Shown here in pieces: positions 48,546-60,036 of a stretch of DNA of 64,000 bases. Every line of letters begins with the position of its first letter. The first letter of the stretch is position 1. The notes below the pieces were generated by a model. The model did not search any database. It was not told the DNA's origin and was given only the letters and a program-made list of their open reading frames with translations. The DNA is taken from NCBI RefSeq assembly GCF_022376445.1, contig NW_025954965.1, forward strand, positions 930,001 to 994,000, in the 5' to 3' direction. The DNA comes from Fomitopsis serialis. Lineage: Eukaryota > Basidiomycota > Agaricomycetes > Polyporales > Fomitopsidaceae. A program made the translations under genes and the position numbers.

Positions 48546-51500
48546 ATGTCTTGGTGGACCTCATGGATGCCTTCATTGCCCACGATCGACCTATCCCTGC
48601 CATCCGGGATCCAGAGACGATTCATTTCGTTCGCGTTGAAGCGCTCTCTCGGACACTTGCTCAAACCTGGACAGCTTGATCTCCAGCAGGTGGATTCTCA
48701 GATCGGGTCGGGTTATGTGCAGATCCGAGACCTGGAGCTGAATAACGACGTACGTGAGCTTCCTTCGTGTGTCGGAGCGACTCCTGACCCAGTCTCAGGC
48801 TATAAACTCGCTCATAGCTGGGCTACCCCTCCAATTGCACGACGGTTCCATCGGGAAAGTCACCGCGCGGATTCCATGGCCCAATCCATTGACCTCCACG
48901 ATCGGTTTCTCAGTCGAATCACCCCACCTGACATTCTATCTCGCACCCCAATCATCCGATGTCGGTGCATCACAGACGGACCTCACGGAGTCCGTGGCGT
49001 CTATCGCAGAGTCGTTTGTTCACGAAGAACTTAATCCCGCAGATGAAGCGGCGTTTCGTCAGTCCATGCATGGTGGACCGAGAAGTCCGATGCGGGCTGG
49101 GGAAGACATGCTACCAGGGGGGCTTGATCCCTTCATGTCCGACGAAGAGCTGTCCCAAAGCGAGATAGAACCGCCTGGTGTGTCGATATTCGCGACACTC
49201 ATCGAAAGGTTACTCGCGCGCTTTGCATTCGACGCGGACGATGTCAAGGTCACAGTGGTGAATCCACAGCAAGCCAGCTTTACGCTGTCTATAGCTCAGA
49301 TCCGGTATGGCACCGAGTCGAGCGCGCCGGCAGACCCCGCAGGGGCAAGTGGTCGAGAGTCTCGCGGAGATTCGCAGGGCAGCATACGCGGCGTCACTCT
49401 TGGTGGGATTACTCTGACTACGCGCTGCTTACGTCCAACAAGTCCAACCATGACCCCTACACGGCAGCATAGTACATCCTCGACTCGAATGCACTCCGTA
49501 GCCCCCGCATCACCTCAAAGCCCTTCGACCCCTCCTTCACCACAGTCAGACTCGTCGGACATGGATGAAGACACGCAGATGCTCATGTCGCAATCCATAG
49601 CTATCCTTCCGCCACGGCCAGTATCGCCTGCGACTTCGGTGGCAAGCAGCATGTACGAGAGCGCTGTGTCGACTGCGCTCGTCGAGAGCAGTCTTCATAG
49701 TTCACCAGATCCCGCTGCGGAGCCTCCGGTGGCCAACCAACCACCGGTGGACAATTCTGCTCTGTCGTCCGAGACACCGCCACGACCTGGCGCGTTGCAC
49801 AGATTGCGACCTATTGCGTCTATCCCAGAAGTGGAGGACGAAGTTGTTGTATCCTTCGGGTCCGATGCGATCTCTATCCGTCTTTACACACCCCCGCCAT
49901 CGAATGCACACTCGCCTGCGCCCGCGGTTGGAGTACCCTCATCCTCGAGGGTGCCTATTGAACGGTCAAGAGCAGCCCATCGTCGAAGTAGCAGTGCGCG
50001 GGCTCCGGAAGAGAAGCTCAGAGTCACCATTGACATAGGCGTCGTTGCGCTCGGCTTCAATGCGCGGCATTTGCGGAGTATCCTGGATATCGCTGACGTC
50101 TGGTCGTTGCATTCACCGTCTCCTGCGCGTCGGGCTTCTCCCCCTTCAGATACTGCATCTGGACCGTCGACCGTACCCACCCTTGACGGGACCTTCCGAC
50201 TCCGTGGCGTCGTTCTCCTTCTACGTCCAGTGTCTACCGATTTTACGCCATTGGATGCGCAAGGGCTGTCAGAGTTTTTCTCTCGTCCCCTTGTGCCCCC
50301 AAAGATGACACATGGCTACGTTCGCGCTCACCTAGAGGAACTATCGGTCACGGCTTCCATCTCATCCTGCCCTGTCGATCGCGGCGACTCCACGCATCCT
50401 TCCGCTCGCAAGAGGACGTCAAAGTCACGGAACGAGTCCGGGTTCAATACATCGCTTAACTTGGCTCTCACCGAGTTGTCGGTGTTCGCTTTCCTCCATC
50501 AAACACATCCCGATGCCCCGAGTTTGCCAATGGAGCTATATGCGTATCCGATCTTAATCACAGACCCCCACCTGCGATCGCAATATCCTCGAGAGCATTC
50601 GAACGTGGCTTCAGCGGACATTCACAATACCGCAATGCCGACATTCGAGATAGCGGATTGGACAGACCCTGCACGCCGGAGCACAGCGGCGAAGTTATCC
50701 ATTTGGCGGAGCAAGGCCATGCAACACCGTGAAGCATCCCGCCAAGACACAGCTGGCACAATTGCAACTGGACCGAAGAGTCCCCCGCGCGCCCAGTCAG
50801 GTATGCCGTCGTCAGGTAGCCCTCCTACGCCTAGAGCGATGCCTCGCTTTTTGTCATCATCCCCCGGTCAAGTGGGCATAGGGCGACCATCTCTATCATC
50901 GGGCAGCCTCCCCTTACGCCCTGCAGGACCAGCAATCACTACAAAGTTCCGTAGTCGGACAACCCAGTCGCAGTTAACTCGAGAAGGAGAGGGAGGTCCA
51001 GACATCGACGTCACGTTCGAAGCGCTCCATATTTTCCTCGACCTCGGGCTGGTGTTGGGCCGTAGTGCCCAACTTGAAGAGAGCACAGCGATGTCATTCA
51101 TGAAGGAAATTACGACCCCGTCGAAGTCCGTCTTCGCGGCCTCTGCGCTTCACTCGCTGGGGTACCGCCACGGAGCGGAGTATGACGACGACGACGAGGC
51201 AGATACCCCTCCGGCTACTCCCCGTGCTGCCATGGGTTTCGGAGTTCGGACCGCGGAAGAGCAGCAGCAGGAAAGGAGAAGGCTTGAACAGCTGGTCCTA
51301 GATGATCTGGACCTGGAGTATGACTACAGGCAAGGAACTAAGCGTAGCGTGGATCCAGCCTCTGAACGCGTCAAGGATTGGCGCAAGGTCGGTACGATGT
51401 CATTCTCGACCGAGAATCGCTCTCTGACGCACTGCACAGCCTAGGACACGTAAAAGCCAGGGTCAAGGGCCCTCAATCTCTGTAAAGTTCCCCGTGGTCC

Positions 51501-54500
51501 GTGTCCAGATACGCGATACTCCTCCTTCATGTCCTCCACGATCAGGAGCGTTGATACTCGATCTACACGACCTGCATGTTTCACCAAATAAGCCTGCAGA
51601 GAAGAATCGACCGCTACTGGCCAGGTTCGCTTCTCCAGATCGCGCTGGAACCGGCCCAGACGAGCGAACCATGGGCGACGCGACTAACACGCTGCTCTAC
51701 GCTCAGTGGCATCGCGTCGTCGTCGCATATTCGCCTGTGTCTTCCTCCAAGGCATCCGAATTCTTTCCGTTGGTTCATCACACCGTCTTACTGAGGGTAC
51801 GACGGAAAACGTCAGATTTGAAGGCACCATGTCGCCAGACGCATCTGTCGTGGATACCGTCTCTCGTCCTTCCATGCAAGTCCGACGCAGTAGCGTGGCT
51901 TCTGCACACGATCCTTCTACTGAAGTCAGATCCTTAGTATTTGCCATCGACATACCATCTCTTCACGTCGAGTTATCTAAACCCACCCTGGATGGCCTTC
52001 AGCTGTGGGCTGATGATTTGGCCCGTCTGATGGATTCTGCCTTCGGAGAACCTGCTGTTCTCGACACAGACACCGAACGTGCGGATAGTAGGGACTCTAG
52101 TATGATAGGTAGCAGGTTCTTCGCGAAGTCCAGAAGTGCTAGTAGCCAGGCTGGAAGCGGAAGCCTCGCTAGCAGACCTCAAGAGACTAGCAACGAAACT
52201 GCTATGAAGGTCACAATCGGAGAGGGTGAGCAAGTCGATCTTGCCCCTTTGAGTGTTGGGTGACGCTGAAGTGCGTGCAGGTACGGTCAGGTTGTTCGTG
52301 CCCCGAACGCAAGAGAGCCCGCATGTTGTGAGACCTTTCGATGTCTCAGTAAGCGACGTCGACATCCTTGTCGAGCTGAAGCCAGAGGGAAAGGTCAGAA
52401 TCGTTGGTCATGACTTCTTTACTTGTCTGAATATTCTCGTCTCAGGATGAAACTGTTCTGACGGTTGGCATCCGGGATATCACTGTAAAGGAGACCATCA
52501 AATCCGGCTCTACAGCAACAATACTCGCGCTTACGCACCCATACAGCCTGGTGGGTAATGTTCTATGCGACCTGAATTCGAGTTGATCATGAGGCATGGT
52601 GCAGTTGTCTGCTCAAGCGTCGGCCCTGAAAGTCCGCTTCATCTCTCTGGTAGTACCAGAAACAACGGCGAAAGAGTCTAGAGTCAAACTCACTCTACGT
52701 GGAATCACCTTCACGGTCCATCCAGATTTTGACTGGATATCAGACTTAGCGGCGTTTGCAAAGGCACCACCAGGAGTTTGTACAGTTCATGGTTATGCCT
52801 TGCACGATATTGACAAAGATCCCTCCAGGCTTTTGAATCTGTCGTTCCGAGTGAGCGCACGCGACTTTCTATCAAAGTGGTAGACACTTCTCTGCAGGCT
52901 CTATGCCCTACATACCCAGGCGCACTAGTCCCGTATGTCGGGGAACTCGACTTCTCCACAGTCATCGAGGGGCTCTCGCCAGAGCTCACTTTCCTCCTCG
53001 ATGTACCTGCGTTTTCCTTGCTTCTTGTCGACGACGCAAAAGCAATTTCGCAGCAGCTCGATAGCGCAAAGACAGGGCACACGACTTCTAGGACATCCGG
53101 TCTGGAGTATTGGAAGGTTCGTCCTATGGTTACACAGGACCTCCCGGAATTGATGGACGACTGCAGAGAGCAGGCTTTGCCTTGCTCGCTGAGTTGGCAG
53201 ATCTGAAACTCAGGTTTACTCGCTTGAGCGGAACGGACTCGACAGACACCAAGGTTCGTCCTGTCGAGAATTGAATCCCTGATCTTTGTCTCAATACCGC
53301 TGAAGATATCCGTTAACCAAGGAGGCTTGCAACTTCACCTATGTGCAGATACTCTGACTACTTTGACGGCCTTCATAGGCGATTTCACTTCCATCTTCGC
53401 GTCGCCCCCAGACGTACGGTAAGTAGACGGAAATCTATCAAAAAAGTTACGTGGCTCATACAAGGCGAAGGTTGTCCCCCAAGAAGCGCAGTGAACCTAC
53501 CCGGCTTTCGGAGACGTCAGGTACCTCGCGCGGCCTCCTGGGTGTGTCCTGTCATCTGCGAGAGGTGTCTTTGCTCACATGGAGAGCGCTGGTCAGCTTC
53601 CCTCGATGAGCATGCCTTCCGTCAACTGCCTGAAGTCGGCGCAGCACCGGATATGATATATGACGACCTTCCAACAAACCCCGACTACCTCGACGAGTCG
53701 TTTGGCGCAGCTGCTGGTCTCCGAGAACTCGACGATGACGAGTTCGACGAAGCCGATGTGGGCGTACCTTCTGCTGTTGATGACGAGGATGAACAGGAGA
53801 ACAACACCACTGCGTATGCGTATGGAGGAGAAACGATTCGAATGCTGCGCCCTGAAGGCTTGCAAATCATCGAGCACTACTTCGACACCATGACTCCCGA
53901 TTCAGTCGACGGGGATTCCAGGTGAGTGGTGCATGTAGATCTCGCACAGAATCTCACATTGACCCGCGATAGCTATGGTGAAACGACTCTTCGGGTTCGA
54001 CTGCACAACTGCGGTGTCACGGTGCTGCTATATGACGGCTATGATTGGGTGCGTACACGTAGGATTATCGAAGAAGAACAAAAGGAGATGCGGAAGAAGC
54101 TAGCCAAGATACGACAACTCGTCGCCAGTGGGCAGACGCCAGACCCAAGCGTCGAGGAGACCAACACCCTCCTGTTCAACTCGGTCTACGTTGGGCTAGA
54201 GCACAATATCGACGAGCTCGAGCCCGGTGCACTCATAGCCGCGATAGACGAAGAGCTGAACGAAGAACTTGAGACAGCAGTCAGAGCTCGTGGCAATCGC
54301 TGAAGCCGCAGCCTGTCCAGAACTCTCCTGGGAAGGGTACCGTTGGGCAAGGTCGCACCCGCCGGAAGCGGATGAGTCGATCGAAAGGCCCTAGCATCGA
54401 GTTCCGATTGATGGGCCTAAATGCTGAAATCGACCGATACCTACCTGCTTCAGATCTTGTTTCGAGGACATTGGTGACCTTAGAGGATGTCGAGATCCTT

Positions 54501-55845
54501 GACCATATTAAGTCGTCGACATGGAGCAAGTTCCTAACGTCTCTTCGCTCGGACTCCCGAGGAAATATACGCGAGACGGGCTCAAACATGGTCCGCGTGG
54601 AACTTCGTACCCTCCATCCTGTTCCAGACCACCCCTCAGAGGAGGCAAGACTTCGTGTAAGGTTCGAACCACTAGCTCTGTGGAGGCTGCGCTCACGGTA
54701 GCTTTCTGCAGGCCAAGATCCTGCCCCTGCGACTACACGTCGATCAGGATGCGCTTGATTTTCTCAAGAAGTTCTTTAGTTTCAAGGATCCAGAGAGTGC
54801 ACCCGCTCCCGCCTCGGATCCGGAGGACGATATCTACTTCCGTAAGTCGCTCATCTATATACAAGGATCGCGCTCATATCTCTGCAGAACAAGCGGAGGT
54901 GTTCCCCGTAGACATCAAGCTTGACTACAAGCCGAGACGTGTTGACTACAGGGCGCTGCGTGACGGACGGACAATCGAACTTATGAACTTCTTCCACTTC
55001 GACGGGGCGGAGATGACCCTCAGGCATATCACTTTGACTGGAGTAAGTACCATCACGCCGTTGTTCGTCGCAGAAACCTGAGTATTTCATCAGATTACCG
55101 GATGGCCGAGGTTCTTCGATCTCTTGAACGATCTGTGGACGCCAGACGTGAAGGCAACACAACTGGTGGACGTCATCTCCGGCGTATCTCCCATCCGTTC
55201 GGTAGTCAACGTCGGCTCTGGGGTGGCGGATCTTGTGCTCCTTCCCATCGCTCAGTACAAGAAGGACGGGCGCGTGGTGAGAGGCCTGCAGAAGGGGACG
55301 ACCGCCTTCGTGAAGTCTACTGCGATGGAGGCGATCAAGCTGGGAGCGCGGCTCGCGACGGGCACACAGGTCATTCTCGAGCAGGCGGAGAACGTCATCG
55401 GAGGCCAGTTCAAGGATCCCATCACAGCGGAGACTGTGCCTGGCTCGCCGTTCTTGGACGAGTTGGGTGGACAGTTGGTAGACGAGGAAGAAGGCGACCT
55501 GTTCAGTCGGTATGCCGAACAGCCGATGAACGTCCAGGAGGGCGTGCAGTCCGCGTACAAGAGTCTGAGAAGTAACCTGAACTCTGCCGCACAGACGATA
55601 CTTGCTGTGCCCATGGAAGTGTACGAGAGGTCTGGTAACGAGGTGAGTTTGGTCGTCGAGTGGTCTGCATTTTTACCAAACCGCTGCAGGGCCCTGTCCG
55701 TGCTGTCGTGCGCGCGGTACCCATTGCGGTCCTCAAGCCGATGATTGGCGCGAGCGAGGCGGTTAGTAAAACCTTGCTCGGGCTTCATAACCAGCTGGAC
55801 CCCAACGTACGGCATGAGAACGAAGCTAAGTATAAGCAACGATAG
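48546..55845 (+). CDS. ATG2: Autophagy lipid-transfer protein Atg2, frame broken by indels
   Basis: Atg2 is the rod-shaped protein that moves phospholipids from the ER to the growing phagophore with Atg9 and Atg18. The ATG at 48546 gives [20 protein letters not shown] and the chorein N terminus [20 protein letters not shown], then [15 protein letters not shown]. After one intron a single long exon (to about 51440) carries a Ser/Pro-rich insert. Further blocks include [54 protein letters not shown] and [20 protein letters not shown]. The ATG_C region ([39 protein letters not shown]) ends [11 protein letters not shown] at 55845. Frame breaks near 51410 and 52250, and several between 53200 and 55100, fit single lost bases. 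Exon borders in that part are not fully resolved. Confidence 0.9.
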
Positions 55846-56046
55846 AGGTAGACCATCATTTGCGGACAGCGAGCACCGGGGGATCACATGTACCAATACA
55901 TATTACAACAGCCATACCGTGTACCACTGTACCATATACATCATGCATACCATGTATAAAAACGCTGGAGCACGTAGCAGGAGAAAGCAAGAACCCAGTG
56001 AGAGCAAAGGTGTGGATGTTGAGCGGGAACGGCGTGCAAATCGAGC

Positions 56047-56840
56047 TCAGTCGATCTCCATACCCATCGAACGACCCTCTCCTGGGATCAGAGCGCTGCG
56101 AGACTTTGCAGACACTTTGATTTTCTCGCGAATCTTCTCCTTTTCTGGGGACTCGATGGCCATGGGCTCCACAAGCTTGACTGAGGCCTTCTTCGCCGCC
56201 TCCAGCTTCTTTTTCCGGTGCGTGCGCAGCTTCTCTTTGCTTGCGGCCATTCTAGAGGAGACCGGTTAGTAAAGAACAAGTGGTCCAATGAGAGCAAAAT
56301 GCACCTGTTCTTCCAGAACGCATGCTCTCTCCGCTGCTTGATCTCCGCAACCCGTTTCATCGCCTTCACCGTCGTCACAACCAGCTCGCGGTCGTAGCGT
56401 ACAGGGACATTTCGACGCTTCTCAAACTCGATCGTGGAGTCCTAGAGAACTGGTGAGTGGATTGTACCAGCAAAAAGTCAAGGGGACGCACGATCGTCAT
56501 CTCCTTCCCAGCGGCTTTACGGAAAGCCTTCGTCCACCGTACTTTCCTCGGGTTGCGCTTCATCCTGCAAACATTGTCAGAGTTGCACTACCATACATCA
56601 CACTGGTATACATACTTGAAGTTCTTGTGACATCTGCACAATACAAGGATGAGCTCGAGCACAGAGATGCCAGAAAATGGTGCTCACTTTGAGGTGCAGA
56701 AACGGAATACCTTTGCGTCATTTCTTACGAACGCACTGCCTGGTGGAAGTCAATTGACCTGCCGACCAGCATACTGGATGTAACACACCATGACCAGGGT
56801 ATACGCTCTTGGAGCAGAAATAGCACTTTTCTATACGCAT
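56047..56840 (-). CDS. RLP24: Ribosome biogenesis protein Rlp24
   Basis: Rlp24 holds the place of ribosomal protein L24 on pre-60S particles until Drg1 removes it in the cytoplasm. The ATG at 56840 gives [18 protein letters not shown], the first half of the zinc site. An intron, then [15 protein letters not shown], another intron, and CHKNF complete the four cysteines. [40 protein letters not shown] and REHAFWKNR follow. The long basic tail ([20 protein letters not shown]) that separates Rlp24 from L24 ends GRSMGMEID at 56047. All introns are clean, with no frame break. It is divergent from the esterase gene across 184 bp. Confidence 0.94.
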
Positions 56841-57024
56841 GTCGGCAGCGTAATGGCGGAGAGCAAGTTACGGGCGTCTAGTTGCAAGGCCTGGTCGTGA
56901 ATTTCTTTGCTAAGCGCCCGCCGCGATCGCGGACCGCTGCTTCTGAATGATTTATGACTCTCAGTGGGTCCCAGTGGTAGTCACTCAGGCTTCTCCCTGT
57001 CCCCATCTCACTACACGCCGCATC
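56841..57024. promoter_or_regulatory. 184-bp bidirectional promoter of RLP24 and the GDSL esterase
   Basis: This is a short gap between divergent ATGs. No TATA box is clear on either strand. Confidence 0.45.
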
Positions 57025-58129
57025 ATGCAGAATCTTCACAAGTTTGAATCCAACGTTCTGGCTGTGAGACAGCATTGGCTGGGCTACGCGAAGCTCAAGC
57101 ATTTGATAGTCTTGTACGCACACGGGCTGTTCTCGTGTGGCGTCGAACTGACAGTGATCTCCTTGCATAGTGGGGCATCCTATTGCGATGTCGGATATAC
57201 GTCTCGCTCACCGCACCCTACCCTCGAGGATCCCCTTGGAGTAGAATTCCCTGGACACACATGGGCCGAGCCGGGCAAGGCAAACTGGGTTGGGCATCTC
57301 ATCACCGAGCACTCGCTGAGCCCAATCCTTGTCCATGACTATGCCATGGGTGGGGATCGCGTCGATGGTGTGCGTCGACAGATCGAGAAGGATTTCATGC
57401 CTAATTTGGCCCCGAAACCGAGTTGGGCTCCATGGAGAGAGCAAGACACGCTCTTCGGTATGTCATTTACGCTGCCGCGGTAGAGGCCTGGTCGTCAGCT
57501 CACCGAGTCCAGCGACATGGGTTGGCATCAACGACTGCTCGTGAGGATGCTCTTTGCTCTCATACGTTCCAAGTCGTTCAACGCAATACATTCTACGTCG
57601 GCGCAGCTACGAGACTGCCGAGGCGATCCCAGGCGTTGTCTCCGAAGTCTTCAAACTGCTCTCCGACCTCTACGAGCACGGTGCCCGCAACTTCATGTTG
57701 ATAGACCTTCCTCCTGTCGAGAGGTCTCCAAGCGGTACGAGAAATGTTAGCGATGTGGTCGGTGCAGCTCTTGACATCGCTTTCGCAGGACCTAGTCCAG
57801 AGAATGCGGCGCGTATGTTCGCCAACAGGCCTCCAAAGACTACCTTGTGGAACATCGCCCTGAGGACCCAGGCAGAAACGTTTGCAGCTGCGCACGACGA
57901 GGCGACGGTGCTCATATATTCCTCCTGGGCCATGTTCACCAAGGTACTGGACGCCCCCGCCGCTTATGGCTTCACGACAGACGACGTGCGCAAACCTGCC
58001 GGCTCTATTTGGGTCGATCGTCTGCATCCGACCAGCAATATGCACGATGTGATTGCTCATGATATAGCCCAGTTCTTGGGAAGCATTGAGCCACCTGCTT
58101 CCTCGGGCCCGGGTGTGGCGCAAGCTTGA
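57025..58129 (+). CDS. SGNH/GDSL hydrolase, CE16 acetylesterase-like
   Basis: Predicted serine esterase of the type that removes acetyl groups from carbohydrates. The ATG at 57025 gives MQNLHKFESNVLAVRQHWLG, with no obvious signal peptide. LKHLIVFGASYCDVGY (block I serine; the FGASY form is common in this group) is made by splicing at about 57112-57169. TWAEPGKANWVGHLITE and YAMGGDRVDG (block II Gly) follow. After introns, ATWVGINDCS (block III Asn) and SYETAEAIPGVVSEVFKLL, then FMLIDLPPVERSP. Block V SIWVDRLHPTSNMH supplies Asp and His. The stop is at 58129. The catalytic set Ser, Gly, Asn, Asp-x-x-His is complete. No frame break was seen. The substrate is unknown. Confidence 0.85.
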
Positions 58130-58848
58130 GCATGCTGGATGGACACGCTCTGAATAGGTGAGATGAGAACTGGCTGAAGTATCATTTGTCCTCTTTTACT
58201 ATGTATCACCGGCATCGAGTAATCGTATATCGATCCTGTATAACCTCGCATCGAAATACGATTCGAGTTAGCAGAAGGGGCGTGCCTCCGGAGACTCGCC
58301 TCGCCCGCCGCCGTCAGCCTCGCTCGCCCGCCGTATAAACAGCCACCCCGTTGCCTCTCACCGCCATATTGCCCCCTCTCTTCTGCCCCCATCAGACAAC
58401 AGGGTCTTGTCTTCGTGCGTCTTCCTCTCCACTCCCTTCGCGAATTCATTGATGAATACCTCGTCCTGCCATTTATGCATGGGCGGATTGCATCGCCCAG
58501 AGAAGTACCGGTAGTAACGGTGCCGAAAGAACTGCATTAAGATAGGGTTGAGCACCGGGCGCTGAGTAGCTGAAAGCTCATCAGAACTGGATGAAAACGG
58601 CGATTGACGGTATGCCGCGATCGACAGAACTCGAGCCGCATCCTTCTATGGTCGGACAGCGACAGGAAGACAGACCCAGACCGACTTGACCACCTTGAGC
58701 GCTTCCTGCGTACATCTACACGCCATGCCGGCTAGAACTGTACACGCTCAAACCCGTATTGCTCATATGCGACTATGCAACGCACTGAACGCGTCGAAGC
58801 GCACATCCTCCAGAAGCCATACCATGTGTAGACATGTCATTGTGACCT
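58130..58848. other. Intergenic with an orphan TATA-type promoter
   Basis: This is 719 bp. On the plus strand TATAAA (58334-58339) is followed by a C/T-rich tract and an ATG at 58452 opening a 20-codon frame that contains CHLC (58452-58514). No longer spliced product is evident. Confidence 0.4.
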
Positions 58849-59718
58849 CTAGGAATACAAGAAAGTGAAGATACAATATAGCAATACACGGTGCGCGGTG
58901 TCTTCATCGCGACTTCGAGCCCTGCTGTTTCCTCCATTCTTTCTTCTGGAGGAAGCAGCGCCTTGTTGCCAAACAAAACCTCGACGTGTGTTTATCTGTG
59001 CCAGTCTTCTTGGAGTGCCTCGACGTGCCTTGAAACACCAACTAAGGACCGACTGTCATCGACATCAGAAGACAGGAGCTGGCAATGCAGACGTACGACC
59101 CAGAATCCCCAGAGGCTGACGATCGCTGCGCCTATGGATACAAGCAGTCCAAGAGACCCGACAGACTTGGTGTTGTACGAGATAATGGCGATGAAGGCGC
59201 ATGCAGTGGCCAGTGGTCCTAGTAGTGGGTGACCTACGCTACTTTGTCCTGCAGTATGGCTTGGCATTGTAGCAGACGAGGGTACCTGCAGCGGACGTAA
59301 GATTCCGACGACTCGGTTCGCTAGGCAAACCGAGACGTACGTTGAGGACAAGGGCAACAGCGATTGCCAGCAGCAGGATACCCGTATGCAACGAGAAGAA
59401 CGACTCCAGCGGCGTGAGTGTTGTTCGCCGCTCCATTTCGCCCGTACTCGTAAGAAAGAGTAGAAACCGAGGAAACATCAGCAGCGGGGTCGACGCTGCC
59501 ACGAACCTAGCATATGGAGTCCAAAGAAGCGTCAATTCTCATGCGTACTCTTTGCGTGCCCTCACAAGTACTCACACCCCTGCTGTTGTGTACGCCCAAT
59601 AGACCACAGACTCCGCGTCCCGCAGCGCACCCAAATCCTCAAGCTGGGTTGGGTCTTCTGAGTTCCCATTGGTCGCTGGGCTACGCTTGGAGAGATCCTC
59701 CAGTTCGATGTCGCTCAT
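58849..59718 (-). CDS. Small membrane protein of unknown function
   Basis: I do not recognise a characterised family. The ATG at 59718 gives MSDIELEDLSKRSP and an acidic stretch ending VVYWAYTTAG. Introns then join three or four hydrophobic spans: FVAASTPLLMFPRFLLFLTS, FFSLHTGILLLAIAVALVLN, HPLLGPLATACAFIAIISYN and LGLLVSIGAAIVSLWGFWV. A cytosolic-looking tail follows, LVFQGTSRHSKKTGTDKHTS and RF.FGNKA. The frame in the tail appears to lose one T in a T-run at 58969-58980, and possibly one more base just after. The given end (stop at 58849) assumes both. It may be an ER or vacuolar membrane protein, but nothing in the sequence fixes this. Confidence 0.58.
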
Positions 59719-60036
59719 GGTAGCGTTGCTGTGAGGGAGAGATGTCGTTTGTCACACTGCGCGAAGACAGACAGCCGCTGCGGCGGTGCATGTTGCACAC
59801 CCAAAAGCAGCCACCGCAGCGAGTTGCTGTACCGGGCAATGACGTCAGTGGCCGGTGCGTCCTCCAGTCCATGTCGCTCACAAGTTGAGGCCAGCCGGAG
59901 TACTCGCGTAAAATGAGCAAATAACAATGCAATAGGATACAAAATGCGATAGGTGTGTAACAATGTTGATGCAGAGTGCGCGCGGAAAATGTCACCGATA
60001 CAGAGCAAGCAGCACAAAAATATTCCCCGAATATCA
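59719..60036. other. Intergenic, membrane-protein upstream and SPT6 3' flank
   Basis: This is 318 bp with no gene. The minus-strand open frames through it show no resemblance to a protein family. Confidence 0.4.
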
